Made by a program: the position numbers and the translations under genes. A DNA stretch of 64,000 nt from Simiduia litorea. Its GTDB lineage: Bacteria; Pseudomonadota; Gammaproteobacteria; Pseudomonadales; Cellvibrionaceae. The notes under the pieces are model-generated. The model worked only from the letters and a program-made list of their open reading frames with translations, was not told the origin of the DNA and made no database searches. The DNA lies in the NCBI RefSeq assembly GCF_042853465.1, contig NZ_AP031497.1, positions 4,092,001-4,156,000 on the forward strand, in the 5' to 3' direction. This document shows, piece after piece, positions 36,656 through 44,739 of this stretch (positions are counted from its first letter, which is position 1; each line of letters opens with the position of its first letter).

Positions 36656-36725
36656 TAACGCCGGTGGCAAGGGCGAGCGTTAGCGAGTCCAGCAGCGATA
36701 GCTGCGAGCTTGGCCGCCCTTGTTA
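36656..36725. repeat. attC 7
   Basis: 70 bp, class G (GGTGGCAAGGGCG / TTGGCCGCCCTTGTTA). Belongs to ORF-less cassette A1. Confidence 0.93.
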
Positions 36726-36952
36726 AAGTTGCGATCTGCCTAACTGCCTACAACGTACGTTGTTGAGCGCCAGCGAAACCGTAACCGCTAATTTTACCCG
36801 CAAGAATGCCATACGTGATGACCCTACGGAACTATAATTTTACGGGGGGAGAAACTGCAATATTGACGCGGCACACTCCCTGATACCGAATCTTTAACTC
36901 TTGCGCGATTCCGCTTGCTGGAACCGAAACTCTCCTAAAAGGCAGAGCACAT
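36726..36952. other. ORF-less cassette, family A copy 1
   Basis: No ORF. Subtype A2-like (GGGAGAAACTGC..GCGGCACACTCCCTGATACCG). Family blocks present: TTGCGATCTGCC next to the attC, CCCGCAAGAATGCC in the middle, and GGCAGAGCACAT at the far end. Confidence 0.8.
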
Positions 36953-37039
36953 TAACGCCCGGTTTAGGCGCGGCTGAAGCGTAGCGTAAGCCGTCGCAGC
37001 CGCACGTTTTTTGTGCGGCGAACCTACAACCGCTTGTTA
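36953..37039. repeat. attC 8
   Basis: 87 bp, class R. Belongs to the gene at 37024-37326 and encodes its last residues. Confidence 0.93.
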
Positions 37040-37326
37040 TATTTTGCTACTGAGCTGCACCATTTGAAGGTGCCAATACATAGCAATAAAGCTAAAGTTA
37101 GCAGCGAACCTAATATTGGGCCACCTATAATAGTATTGAAAAACGCCAAAAATAGAACCAATGCAACAATTGTGAATGCGAGCGAAACCTTTGAGGCCAA
37201 AACTGACTTTGAAGCTACATGACGAGCACGAAATATTAATACAGGCAATAATACGATGGCCACTAACACACCTAAAGCACTAGATGAGACGATACTTAAA
37301 TAAATTATAGGTACTGCACCGTCCAT
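37024..37326 (-). CDS. Small multi-helix membrane protein, unknown
   Basis: 100 aa with three hydrophobic helices (about 8-30, 45-62, 66-85). The final residues YNKRL and the stop are encoded by the attC, the same tail as in two other cassettes. GAGAG precedes the ATG. Confidence 0.72.
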   Translation of the reverse strand: MDGAVPIIYLSIVSSSALGVLVAIVLLPVLIFRARHVASKSVLASKVSLAFTIVALVLFLAFFNTIIGGPILGSLLTLALLLCIGTFKWCSSVAKYNKRL

Positions 37327-37344
37327 CAGAACTCTCTAAAAATA

Positions 37345-37433
37345 TAACGCCCGGTTTAGGGGCGGCTGAAGCGGCAGCGTAAGCCGTCCCAGCCGCACGT
37401 TTTTTTGTGCGGCGACCCTACAACCGCTTGTTA
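37345..37433. repeat. attC 9
   Basis: 89 bp, class R with longer GCCGCACG-T7-GTGCGGC apex. Belongs to the gene at 37418-37912. Confidence 0.93.
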
Positions 37434-37912
37434 TGTTTGACTAACAGCGGGGCTATAAGCTGAGGATATATGGCCACCAGTTGCAGCAAAACAAAATGCC
37501 AAATTGAAGCAGCTTCATCTGATACCACCAACTCAATATCATTTTGGTCGTCAGGATAAACTGTAAATACGGCCTCGCTTGAATTGGACGTTACAACCTC
37601 TGACCATCCCGAATTGTAACCAATGCGGACCAACTCTGGTGAATGCTTAGAAGTTCCGAAGTGCTCGCATGATAGATACAAGTCCATGAATAGCGGATCA
37701 AAAATTGGGTACATTAGGAAAAAATCTGTCGTGCCATAGATAGGCTTACAATTACCACCATCATAGCTTGGCAAGCTAATGAGCTCATCTCCCATTTCAG
37801 CTATTACTTCGATAGCTATGGCTTTAGCAGCAGCGCGATCCAGCCCCTGAACCACTTCCTCTAGCCCAACGAACTGCGAATCCAAATTCTTCTTTTTAAA
37901 TGGCCAGATCAT
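37418..37912 (-). CDS. Cytosolic protein, unknown
   Basis: 164 aa, soluble, acidic. No recognised domain. Ends in an attC-encoded tail KHNKRL. N-terminus MIWPFKKKN is basic and aromatic. Confidence 0.7.
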   Translation of the reverse strand: MIWPFKKKNLDSQFVGLEEVVQGLDRAAAKAIAIEVIAEMGDELISLPSYDGGNCKPIYGTTDFFLMYPIFDPLFMDLYLSCEHFGTSKHSPELVRIGYNSGWSEVVTSNSSEAVFTVYPDDQNDIELVVSDEAASIWHFVLLQLVAIYPQLIAPLLVKHNKRL

Positions 37913-37929
37913 CGATTACTCATGAAACA

Positions 37930-37985
37930 TAACGCCTAAAGCAACCGCGCGCGCTGTCTGCGCGTCGGTTTGCCTTTACTTGTTA
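37930..37985. repeat. attC 10
   Basis: 56 bp, TAACGCCTAAAGCAACCGCG to GGTTTGCCTTTACTTGTTA, short stem with GCGCGC apex. Belongs to the lipoprotein at 37976-38449. Confidence 0.9.
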
Positions 37986-38449
37986 TGTGCATTTTCAACC
38001 AGTTTATCTCCGAAGCCCTTCATGGCGTAAAACGTTGGGCCATACATTGCTATTGGACCTTTGTATCCTGGTGGATATACGGTCTCGTAAGCCAGTTCTA
38101 CTACTGTAGTTTTCGCAACATCTGCCGAGAGGCACAACCTGACGATAGATTCATTATCATCGAGAGATTCTGATATTTTTACCTCAGCTTCAAATTCTGC
38201 GTTTTCGTCAGATCCTTTTCTTACTGCCACACCTTTGGAGTAAAATCTTACAAACGCCATTCTGACGGTTTTGCCATCATAAGTTGTCGGAAATCTAGCC
38301 TCAAATGGGTAACACTGCCCAGTTGTAAATGGCTCATCAATAAGCGATTTCACTCTGTAAGGAAATTCATTTCCCTTTTTACACGCAAAAACGCTCACCG
38401 GAATCAAAAACAATATTGCTAAGATGAGCTTCAATCTAGCTAGCCTCAT
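37976..38449 (-). CDS. Secreted or lipoprotein, unknown
   Basis: 157 aa. Signal peptide MRLARLKLILAILFLIPVSVFAC with possible lipobox VFAC. The ATG is formed by the attC core itself (TTATG), leaving no cassette-internal ribosome site; translation must use upstream attC sequence or be leaderless. The open frame runs further upstream but there crosses the neighbouring attC and ORF-less cassette, so I rejected the longer form. Confidence 0.72.
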   Translation of the reverse strand: MRLARLKLILAILFLIPVSVFACKKGNEFPYRVKSLIDEPFTTGQCYPFEARFPTTYDGKTVRMAFVRFYSKGVAVRKGSDENAEFEAEVKISESLDDNESIVRLCLSADVAKTTVVELAYETVYPPGYKGPIAMYGPTFYAMKGFGDKLVENAHNK

Positions 38450-38526
38450 AACGCCGGTGGCAAGGGCGGCCGCAGCAACGCGGAGGCCGTCCAGCAGCGA
38501 TAGCTGCGACTTGGCCGCCCTTGTTA
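38449..38526. repeat. attC 11
   Basis: 78 bp, class G with GGCCGCAGCAACGCGGAGGCC insert arm (variant shared with attC 38 and 42). Belongs to ORF-less cassette A2. Confidence 0.93.
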
Positions 38527-38754
38527 AAGTTGCGATCTGCCGCGCCAACAACAGGGTACGTTGTGGAGCGCAAGCGAAACCGCAACCACTAATTTTACCC
38601 GTAAGAATGCCACACTTGATGGCGTTACGGAACTAGCTAGCGATACTGGAAAGGTGACTTACTTGGAGCGGCACGTTCCTTGATACCGATAGACTTGCTT
38701 ACTGCACTCTTCTTCTGAGTGGCACAAAACTTAACGAAAATTCGCAGAGCACAT
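38527..38754. other. ORF-less cassette, family A copy 2
   Basis: No ORF. Same order of blocks as the family: TTGCGATCTGCC, CCCGCAAGAATGCC, GCGGCACGTTCCTTGATACC, then ACTGCACTCTTC..GAGTGGC, which could pair as a hairpin. Confidence 0.8.
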
Positions 38755-38831
38755 TAACGCCGGTGGCAAGGGCGAGGCGCGATTAGCGCCGAGTCCAGCA
38801 GCGATAGCTGCGCTCTTGGCCACCCTTGTTA
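38755..38831. repeat. attC 12
   Basis: 77 bp, class G (GGCGAGGCGCGATTAGCGCC arm). Belongs to ORF-less cassette A3. Confidence 0.93.
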
Positions 38832-39059
38832 ATGTAGTGAACTGCCGCACGACCTACAAAGCACGATGTGCAGCGTAGCGGAACCACAGCCCAGTAAATT
38901 TACCCGCAAGAATGCCACACTTGATGACCTTACGGAACTATCTAGCGATACTGGAAAGGTGACTTACTTGGAGCGGCACTTTCCTTGATTCCGATAGACT
39001 TGAATACAGCACTTACTTTTTAAACGGTACGAACTCGACAACAAAATCGCAGAGCACAT
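38832..39059. other. ORF-less cassette, family A copy 3
   Basis: No ORF. More diverged next to the attC (GTAGTGAACTGCCGCACG), but the CCCGCAAGAATGCC and GCGGCACTTTCCTTGAT blocks are intact. Far end is the GAACTCGACAACAAAATCGC variant. Confidence 0.8.
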
Positions 39060-39136
39060 TAACGCCGGTGGCAAGGGCGAGGCGCGATTAGCGCCGAGTC
39101 CAGCAGCGATAGCTGCGCTCTTGACCACCCTTGTTA
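39060..39136. repeat. attC 13
   Basis: 77 bp, class G, here attached to a protein-coding cassette (39134-39511). Confidence 0.93.
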
Positions 39137-39511
39137 TGCATTTTTAAACTTAACAAAATAATAAAGTGGCGCCGCAATTAAGAGCACCACTGACCATGTA
39201 TATATAAAAATTGCAGCTACAGTATGAGCAGCTACAAGGTACATGGCAAATCTCTTTTGCTTACCAAAAAATTGAATCAGGCTAGCCGTTAGACAAAGCA
39301 CGATTGAAACCAATGTAGCAACAAAAATCCAGCTCCCAGCCTCAACTGGTGAAAGTGCATACTTGACTGAATCAATTGCCGATTGAAAAGAATCTAGGCA
39401 GTCAGGCCTAGCAGCAAAAAGATACACCCACCAAAATGCTATAAGGGCTGTCGCACCTAAGAGGCTCAAAACTCCTGCGATTTTACTATCCATTCCAATC
39501 TCTAGGTGCAT
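39134..39511 (-). CDS. Four-helix membrane protein, unknown
   Basis: 125 aa. Hydrophobic helices near 12-33, 60-80 and 87-120. First ATG is formed by the attC core; a second ATG (codon 7, MDSKIAGV) could be the real start. Cassette gene without recognised family. Confidence 0.7.
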   Translation of the reverse strand: MHLEIGMDSKIAGVLSLLGATALIAFWWVYLFAARPDCLDSFQSAIDSVKYALSPVEAGSWIFVATLVSIVLCLTASLIQFFGKQKRFAMYLVAAHTVAAIFIYTWSVVLLIAAPLYYFVKFKNA

Positions 39512-39620
39512 AACGCCTCATTCACAAGACCGTACGGAGTGGAACAAATTTGCAGTAAAATGAGCGCAGCGAATTGCAAATTTTAGGAACGCAGTTCGGG
39601 TCTTGTGCAATGATTTGTTA
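39511..39620. repeat. attC 14
   Basis: 110 bp, TAACGCCTCATTCACAAGACC to GGGTCTTGTGCAATGATTTGTTA. Long AT-rich inner stem (AAATTTGCAGT / AATTGCAAATTT). Belongs to 39626-40108. Confidence 0.9.
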
Positions 39621-39625
39621 TACGT

Positions 39626-40108
39626 TTAGTTGGTAACTGTATTAAATATTTTAATTTCACTCACCACCCCATTTTTTACTTGTATATTTAACACCGTTTG
39701 GTCATAAAATATTTGATTATTAATGGGCCTCTGATATAGCCATATAATTTCATTTTCACCTTCTTCTAGTTTTTTCCCAATAAGCTTTTCTGCTTTTTGA
39801 ACAGTAAGTCCTACGGTTAAACCCATGATATTTTTAGTGTTTTCGAAATTATTCCTTTCTTTACAGTTTAAATTCGGCTTTTCCTTATGAAAAGAAAACC
39901 CTTCGCCCAGTAGATTTTCGGCGTAAACAACGAAAATACCATGAGTTTCAAAGCAGTATTCTTTTTCACCATGAGCGCCTGATTTTACCTGGCCATCGAA
40001 TGTCTTTTCTTCCGGAAGTAAAAGGAGTTCAACTGGTGGTGGTTCTGCAATCTCTATGCAATAAACTTTAGTTGCAATTAACGACAATAAAATTAGAACA
40101 TTCTTCAT
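39626..40108 (-). CDS. Secreted protein, unknown
   Basis: 160 aa. Signal peptide MKNVLILLSLIATKVYC, then a domain with KTFDGQVKSG and a C-terminal half (KAEKLIGKKLEEGENEIIWLYQ...) that faintly resembles SmpA/OmlA-type BamE-like beta units. That resemblance is weak. Confidence 0.7.
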   Translation of the reverse strand: MKNVLILLSLIATKVYCIEIAEPPPVELLLLPEEKTFDGQVKSGAHGEKEYCFETHGIFVVYAENLLGEGFSFHKEKPNLNCKERNNFENTKNIMGLTVGLTVQKAEKLIGKKLEEGENEIIWLYQRPINNQIFYDQTVLNIQVKNGVVSEIKIFNTVTN

Positions 40109-40121
40109 GATTGATTACGTA

Positions 40122-40153
40122 TAACGCCGGTGGCAAGGGCGGCTGGAGCGTAG
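40122..40153. repeat. attC 15, left half (split by IS3 copy 1)
   Basis: TAACGCCGGTGGCAAGGGC then GGCTGGAGCGTAG. The last three bases TAG are the target duplication; the right half resumes at 41431. Confidence 0.9.
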
Positions 40154-40178
40154 TAGACTTGCACCACTTTCACGGACA

Positions 40179-40979
40179 CTAAGCATTCTTTGTTTGATAC
40201 GTTTTAGGTGACACATAATTTAAGCTCGAGTGTAGTCGATCCTCGTTGTAAAACTCAACATAATCAACAATTCTAGCCACGCATTCGACCATCGTCCTGA
40301 ATTTCCAATGATGTGCCAACTCATTTTTTAGTGTCTTAAAAAATGATTCTACGTATGCATTATCTGTTGGCGTGCCGGCGCGACTCATGCTACTGACCAT
40401 TCCAGCATTCGTAACAATCCGCTGATATGCTTCTGAACAGTATTCAGAACCCTGGTCACTATGGAAGATGCAACCTACCTTTACGCTCTCAGATATTAGC
40501 GACATCTTTAATGCGCCGCTAACCAAGTCGGTATCATGATAGCGCGAGAAACCCCAGCCAATAACTTTTCGTGTAAATAGATCCAGAACAGCCGCCATGT
40601 ACATAGGGCCTTCTCCTGTTTTTAGGTAGGTCATATCCCCAGCCCAATGCTCGCCGAAAGCAATCGCTTTATCTTGTGTCGCCAGTACATTTTCTGCCAC
40701 CAGGGAGCTGCTACCGCTGGCGCGCCTCTGCCTATATGCATGGTATATCGACTTAATGCCATTAACTTGCATCAAACGATTAATGCGCCTGCGGCTGCAC
40801 GAATAACCCAAACTCTTTAAATATGGGTGCACACGAACAGCGCCGTAATTACGTTTATGACCGACATGCGTTTCCTTAATTTGGGCAGCCAGAACTTCAT
40901 CGTACTGAGCGTGATCGCTTGTATCGCGATTCCGCCAGTCATAATAACCGCTTGGTGAAACGTCGAGGTAATCACACAT
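40179..40979 (-). CDS. IS3-family transposase OrfB (DDE integrase domain), copy 1
   Basis: 266 aa from its internal ATG. The true product is an OrfAB fusion: the OrfB frame is open upstream (AFIEKNRDSHKIVAM) back to the A-AAA-AAG heptamer at 41060-41066. Has HTH_21 (VGHKRNYGAVRVHPYLKSLG) and rve domains with catalytic residues in HWAGDMTYLKT (Asp), FHSDQGSEYCS (Asp) and VESFFKTLKNEL (Glu). Intact DDE triad, so probably active. Confidence 0.95.
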   Translation of the reverse strand: MCDYLDVSPSGYYDWRNRDTSDHAQYDEVLAAQIKETHVGHKRNYGAVRVHPYLKSLGYSCSRRRINRLMQVNGIKSIYHAYRQRRASGSSSLVAENVLATQDKAIAFGEHWAGDMTYLKTGEGPMYMAAVLDLFTRKVIGWGFSRYHDTDLVSGALKMSLISESVKVGCIFHSDQGSEYCSEAYQRIVTNAGMVSSMSRAGTPTDNAYVESFFKTLKNELAHHWKFRTMVECVARIVDYVEFYNEDRLHSSLNYVSPKTYQTKNA

Positions 40980-41011
40980 AGCTACAATTTTGTGGCTGTC
41001 TCGGTTCTTCT

Positions 41012-41374
41012 CTATGAACGCGTATCTTTCTTGCGCTGATCCAAGAAGAACCGTTTGGCCTTTTTTAGGATATTTACCTCTTCCTCTTTAGCTGCCAAAC
41101 GTTTTTCGAGTTCTTTGATGCGTGTTTTAGCCGACTGCAATGCCTGCTGATCTTCTTTGGAGGGTTTAGGTGGTGATTTGACAACCATATACTTATTCTC
41201 GGAAAGGCGACCTTCTTTAAATTCTTGTCGCCAACGATACAGCATGACTGGATGAATCCCCAGCGCTTCTGCGACGTCTATCGCCTTAACGTGCTTGCGC
41301 TTACTGAGTTTGACTGCATTTATCTTGTAGGCCAAGGTATAGCTGTCGTAGTGACTTTTATTCGTTATTCCCAT
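41012..41374 (-). CDS. IS3-family OrfA (helix-turn-helix, coiled coil), copy 1
   Basis: 120 aa. HTH_Tnp_1-like start YTLAYKINAVKLSKRKHVK, AEALGIHPVMLYRWRQEFKEG, then a leucine-zipper-like coiled coil (about 78-105). An A-AAA-AAG slippery heptamer in frame at 41060-41066 (minus strand) permits -1 frameshifting into OrfB. Confidence 0.93.
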   Translation of the reverse strand: MGITNKSHYDSYTLAYKINAVKLSKRKHVKAIDVAEALGIHPVMLYRWRQEFKEGRLSENKYMVVKSPPKPSKEDQQALQSAKTRIKELEKRLAAKEEEVNILKKAKRFFLDQRKKDTRS

Positions 41375-41430
41375 TGTGAACCCCTTTAGCGGATTAGTAA
41401 TTTACTGTCCGTTAAAGTGGTGCAGGTCTA

Positions 41431-41479
41431 TAGCGTAAGCCGTCCAGCGGTGATAGCCGCGACTTGGCCACCCTTGTTA
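41431..41479. repeat. attC 15, right half
   Basis: Starts with TAG duplication, then CGTAAGCCGTCCAGC to GGCCACCCTTGTTA (class G right arm). Belongs to the gene at 41486-41836. Confidence 0.9.
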
Positions 41480-41485
41480 TATTTG

Positions 41486-41836
41486 CTACCACGTAATTGT
41501 AAACTCATATTTCATTTTGTGCGCAGATGTAGACCATGCTTTAGAAGTTGATGCTTTAAACCTCATTGGGGTGAAGCGCGCTTGCTGAATAGCAGCCTTT
41601 AATGGCGCTTCAGGCAGCCCGGATGGGGAAATTGATACAATTTTAAAATTTGTAATCCCTCCGTACTCGTTAATAGATACTTCCGCCATCACCTTTGCTT
41701 CATCTACTTTTGGTTCAAAATTAAACCACTCTACCTGTGGTATCGATTCAAGCTCTGGCTTAATCATATCCAAGCATGCCATCAATGGAAATGAATAGAG
41801 ATATAGCATTAGGCCTATAACAATTTTCGCAGTCAT
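41486..41836 (-). CDS. Secreted TonB C-terminal-domain-like protein
   Basis: 116 aa from ATG 41836 (the frame opens 12 codons earlier inside the attC). Signal peptide KIVIGLMLYLYSFPLMA. The mature protein is essentially one TonB_C-like unit: AEVSINEYGGITNFKIVSISPSG and KAAIQQARFTPMRFKAS. No membrane anchor or proline linker as in a true TonB, so it is not an energy transducer on its own. Confidence 0.7.
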   Translation of the reverse strand: MTAKIVIGLMLYLYSFPLMACLDMIKPELESIPQVEWFNFEPKVDEAKVMAEVSINEYGGITNFKIVSISPSGLPEAPLKAAIQQARFTPMRFKASTSKAWSTSAHKMKYEFTITW

Positions 41837-41857
41837 ATCAATTTCACGCAGAAAATA

Positions 41858-41911
41858 TAACGCCTCAAACACCGGCGGAGCTTAGCGACGTCCGCGTGCT
41901 TTGACTTGTTA
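41858..41911. repeat. attC 16
   Basis: 54 bp, TAACGCCTCAAACACCGGCG to GTGCTTTGACTTGTTA, short. Belongs to 41909-42655. Confidence 0.9.
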
Positions 41912-42655
41912 ACCCTTTATACTCATTTTTACCAGATGCTTCATGAAGGACGATGTCATTTCAAAAATGAATTCGACCTCCTCCTCAACAACTGCGTCGT
42001 TGTGTTTTACGAATGAGTTTTGATACTTTGAATAATAATCAACTAGCGTGCGAAACATATTTGAGAACTCTTTTGAGCCTCCATTTGAGTTTATGAAACT
42101 ACCTATTTGTGGTATTTGGTTTTCTAAAGACTTTGAATTGCTGAAAATGCTCTTTAAAAGCAACTCTAAGGAAAGCCTAAGGTCATCCAACAAGTTTCGC
42201 TCAAATACATTATTGTTGAATTTCGTCAAAGCGGATTCATATAGTTTAAGGCTATCAGAAAAATCGGATAGCCAATGCTTTGCTTCTTCTACTAACGTAA
42301 CATTTAATGTTTCAGAGCTAACTGAGCCAAACTGATCACTATATCTGGCGATTAATTGTATTTTTAGATTGTTGACCGAATCCGGCACAGGCTGAGGAAG
42401 CTTTGGATGCTCACATAGCTCTTTAATAATTCTATATTGGTCTTCTGGCTCAAAGCACCTCAAATTATCAAGGAGTGCTGTTCTCTTATTTGCAGCATCG
42501 AATGGATAAGATGCGTGCGGAATATTTACATTCAGATCGAATGCATAGCCAGTAAATGCCTTAACTATATTACTACCCGATAACCCATCGTTGGTATCTC
42601 CGAGCACATCTGATGCATGAGTTAAGAACATGCTTGGTATTCCTATTTCGTGCAC
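41909..42655 (-). CDS. Helical protein, unknown; possible Abi/HEPN-like
   Basis: 248 aa from GTG 42655, with AAGGAG 6 nt upstream. The open frame continues 97 codons upstream through an attC and an ORF-less cassette, which I reject. Mostly helical. The C-terminal third (LRLSLELLLKSIFSNSKSLE ... FRTLVDYYSKYQNSFVKHND ... EFIFEMTSSFMKHLVK) has the look of abortive-infection/HEPN-type C-terminal regions, including an R/K-x-x-x-x-H-like KHND. This is a resemblance, not an assignment. Confidence 0.65.
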   Translation of the reverse strand: MHEIGIPSMFLTHASDVLGDTNDGLSGSNIVKAFTGYAFDLNVNIPHASYPFDAANKRTALLDNLRCFEPEDQYRIIKELCEHPKLPQPVPDSVNNLKIQLIARYSDQFGSVSSETLNVTLVEEAKHWLSDFSDSLKLYESALTKFNNNVFERNLLDDLRLSLELLLKSIFSNSKSLENQIPQIGSFINSNGGSKEFSNMFRTLVDYYSKYQNSFVKHNDAVVEEEVEFIFEMTSSFMKHLVKMSIKG

Positions 42656-42673
42656 CGAACTCTCCTTAGGGGT

Positions 42674-42744
42674 TAACGCCGGTGGCAAGGGCGAGCGTTT
42701 AGCGAGTCCAGCAGCGATAGCTGCGCTCTTGGCCACCCTTGTTA
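42674..42744. repeat. attC 17
   Basis: 71 bp, class G (GAGCGTTTAGCGAG apex). Belongs to ORF-less cassette A4. Confidence 0.93.
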
Positions 42745-42971
42745 AAGTTGCGATCTGCCGCGCCAACAACAGGGTACGTTGTGGAGCGCAAGCGAAACCG
42801 TAACCACTAATTTCACCCGCAAGAATGCCATACGAGACAAACCTGCGAAACCTAAATTTTACGACGGGAGAAACTGCGATAACGACGCGGCACACTCCCT
42901 GATACCGACTTCTAAAATCTCGTATGATTAACCTTACGTAAACCAAAACTCTCCTTTAAAGCAGAGCACAT
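42745..42971. other. ORF-less cassette, family A copy 4
   Basis: No ORF of its own. A2 subtype: CCCGCAAGAATGCCATACGAG, CGACGCGGCACACTCCCTGA, AAAGCAGAGCACAT. Closest to copies 1, 10 and 12. Confidence 0.8.
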
Positions 42972-43037
42972 TAACGCCCGCAGCACACGCGAGCGTAGCG
43001 AGTCGAGGCCGATAGGCCGGTGTGACTGCGTTTGTTA
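42972..43037. repeat. attC 18
   Basis: 66 bp, class N (CCCGCAGCACACGCGAGCG / GGTGTGACTGCGTTTGTTA). Belongs to 43035-43367. Confidence 0.93.
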
Positions 43038-43367
43038 TGTGTTTTTTTCGATGCATTCATAGAGATAGTTTATAGAGTGATGTAGCTCATTTTGATTCGA
43101 ATAGTACTCATCAATTTGGCCTTGCTCTTTATAGCTGCTTATATTGTAACCATCTTCAATATCGTTATACCAAAGGACATTCTTGCCCCATATAGCAACT
43201 ACGTAAAACCCACCACCTTCATCGCCAAGTGGTGGCAAAGACCATTTTACTGGCTCTATTTTTATAAGATTCCATAAGTTTATAGCTCCGTCCTCTAGCA
43301 GATAGAGTTGGCTCTCGATGTCACTCTTTAGCCAATCAATACTGACGGGCTTCCATGTGCTAGTCAT
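43035..43367 (-). CDS. Cytosolic protein, unknown
   Basis: 110 aa from ATG 43367; an in-frame GTG three codons upstream is the alternative and no clear ribosome site decides. Tryptophan-rich, soluble (TSTWKPVSIDWLKSDIE, GFYVVAIWGKNVLWYND). No family recognised. Confidence 0.68.
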   Translation of the reverse strand: MTSTWKPVSIDWLKSDIESQLYLLEDGAINLWNLIKIEPVKWSLPPLGDEGGGFYVVAIWGKNVLWYNDIEDGYNISSYKEQGQIDEYYSNQNELHHSINYLYECIEKNT

Positions 43368-43383
43368 ACTCTCCACTTACACA

Positions 43384-43415
43384 TAACGCCGGTGGCAAGG
43401 GCGAGGCGCGATTAG
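43384..43415. repeat. attC 19, left half (split by IS3 copy 2)
   Basis: Class G left arm ending GGCGCGATTAG; TAG at 43413-43415 is duplicated at 44693-44695. Confidence 0.9.
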
Positions 43416-43440
43416 TAGACTTGCACCACTTTCACGGACA

Positions 43441-44241
43441 CTAAGCATTCTTTGTTTGATACGTTTTAGGTGACACATAATTTAAGCTCGAGTGTAGTCG
43501 ATCCTCGTTGTAAAACTCAACATAATCAACAATTCTAGCCACGCATTCGACCATCGTCCTGAATTTCCAATGATGTGCCAACTCATTTTTTAGTGTCTTA
43601 AAAAATGATTCTACGTATGCATTATCTGTTGGCGTGCCGGCGCGACTCATGCTACTGACCATTCCAGCATTCGTAACAATCCGCTGATATGCTTCTGAAC
43701 AGTATTCAGAACCCTGGTCACTATGGAAGATGCAACCTACCTTTACGCTCTCAGATATTAGCGACATCTTTAATGCGCCGCTAACCAAGTCGGTATCATG
43801 ATAGCGCGAGAAACCCCAGCCAATAACTTTTCGTGTAAATAGATCCAGAACAGCCGCCATGTACATAGGGCCTTCTCCTGTTTTTAGGTAGGTCATATCC
43901 CCAGCCCAATGCTCGCCGAAAGCAATCGCTTTATCTTGTGTCGCCAGTACATTTTCTGCCACCAGGGAGCTGCTACCGCTGGCGCGCCTCTGCCTATATG
44001 CATGGTATATCGACTTAATGCCATTAACTTGCATCAAACGATTAATGCGCCTGCGGCTGCACGAATAACCCAAACTCTTTAAATATGGGTGCACACGAAC
44101 AGCGCCGTAATTACGTTTATGACCGACATGCGTTTCCTTAATTTGGGCAGCCAGAACTTCATCGTACTGAGCGTGATCGCTTGTATCGCGATTCCGCCAG
44201 TCATAATAACCGCTTGGTGAAACGTCGAGGTAATCACACAT
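43441..44241 (-). CDS. IS3-family transposase OrfB, copy 2
   Basis: 266 aa, identical to copy 1, with intact DDE residues. Expressed as a frameshift fusion via A-AAA-AAG at 44322-44328. Confidence 0.95.
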   Translation of the reverse strand: MCDYLDVSPSGYYDWRNRDTSDHAQYDEVLAAQIKETHVGHKRNYGAVRVHPYLKSLGYSCSRRRINRLMQVNGIKSIYHAYRQRRASGSSSLVAENVLATQDKAIAFGEHWAGDMTYLKTGEGPMYMAAVLDLFTRKVIGWGFSRYHDTDLVSGALKMSLISESVKVGCIFHSDQGSEYCSEAYQRIVTNAGMVSSMSRAGTPTDNAYVESFFKTLKNELAHHWKFRTMVECVARIVDYVEFYNEDRLHSSLNYVSPKTYQTKNA

Positions 44242-44273
44242 AGCTACAATTTTGTGGCTGTCTCGGTTCTTCT

Positions 44274-44636
44274 CTATGAACGCGTATCTTTCTTGCGCTG
44301 ATCCAAGAAGAACCGTTTGGCCTTTTTTAGGATATTTACCTCTTCCTCTTTAGCTGCCAAACGTTTTTCGAGTTCTTTGATGCGTGTTTTAGCCGACTGC
44401 AATGCCTGCTGATCTTCTTTGGAGGGTTTAGGTGGTGATTTGACAACCATATACTTATTCTCGGAAAGGCGACCTTCTTTAAATTCTTGTCGCCAACGAT
44501 ACAGCATGACTGGATGAATCCCCAGCGCTTCTGCGACGTCTATCGCCTTAACGTGCTTGCGCTTACTGAGTTTGACTGCATTTATCTTGTAGGCCAAGGT
44601 ATAGCTGTCGTAGTGACTTTTATTCGTTATTCCCAT
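44274..44636 (-). CDS. IS3-family OrfA, copy 2
   Basis: 120 aa, identical to copy 1 OrfA (helix-turn-helix plus coiled coil). Confidence 0.93.
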   Translation of the reverse strand: MGITNKSHYDSYTLAYKINAVKLSKRKHVKAIDVAEALGIHPVMLYRWRQEFKEGRLSENKYMVVKSPPKPSKEDQQALQSAKTRIKELEKRLAAKEEEVNILKKAKRFFLDQRKKDTRS

Positions 44637-44692
44637 TGTGAACCCCTTTAGCGGATTAGTAATTTACTGTCCGTTAAAGTGGTGCAGGTCTA

Positions 44693-44739
44693 TAGCGCCG
44701 AGTCCAGCAGCGATAGCTGCGACTTGACCACCCTTGTTA
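44693..44739. repeat. attC 19, right half
   Basis: TAG duplication then CGCCGAGTCCAGCAGCG to GACCACCCTTGTTA. Belongs to ORF-less cassette A5. Confidence 0.9.

Larger units (their letters stand above)
40154..41430 (-). mobile_element. IS3-family element, copy 1
   Basis: 1277 bp. Terminal inverted repeats TAGACTTGCACCACTTTCAC (left) and, read from the right end, TAGACCTGCACCACTTTAAC. Flanked by 3-bp direct repeat TAG (40151-40153 and 41431-41433). Removing it restores a continuous attC (GGAGCG-TAG-CGTAAGCC). Two overlapping-frame genes read on the minus strand. Coding content is identical to the copies at 43416 and 61078. Confidence 0.95.
43416..44692 (-). mobile_element. IS3-family element, copy 2
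   Basis: 1277 bp, same as copy 1 in length, ends and proteins. TAG duplications on both sides; removing the element restores GGCGCGAT-TAG-CGCCGAGTCC, a standard class G attC. Same orientation as copy 1. Confidence 0.95.

Noticed and set aside
36726..36952. Outward sigma-70 promoter in the family A cassettes
   Set aside because: I looked on both strands for paired -35/-10 hexamers at 16-18 bp and found none conserved across copies; cannot be excluded without transcription data.
42656..42946. 97-codon N-terminal extension of the gene at 41909-42655
   Set aside because: It lies in an attC and an ORF-less cassette; AAGGAG before GTG 42655 marks the real start.
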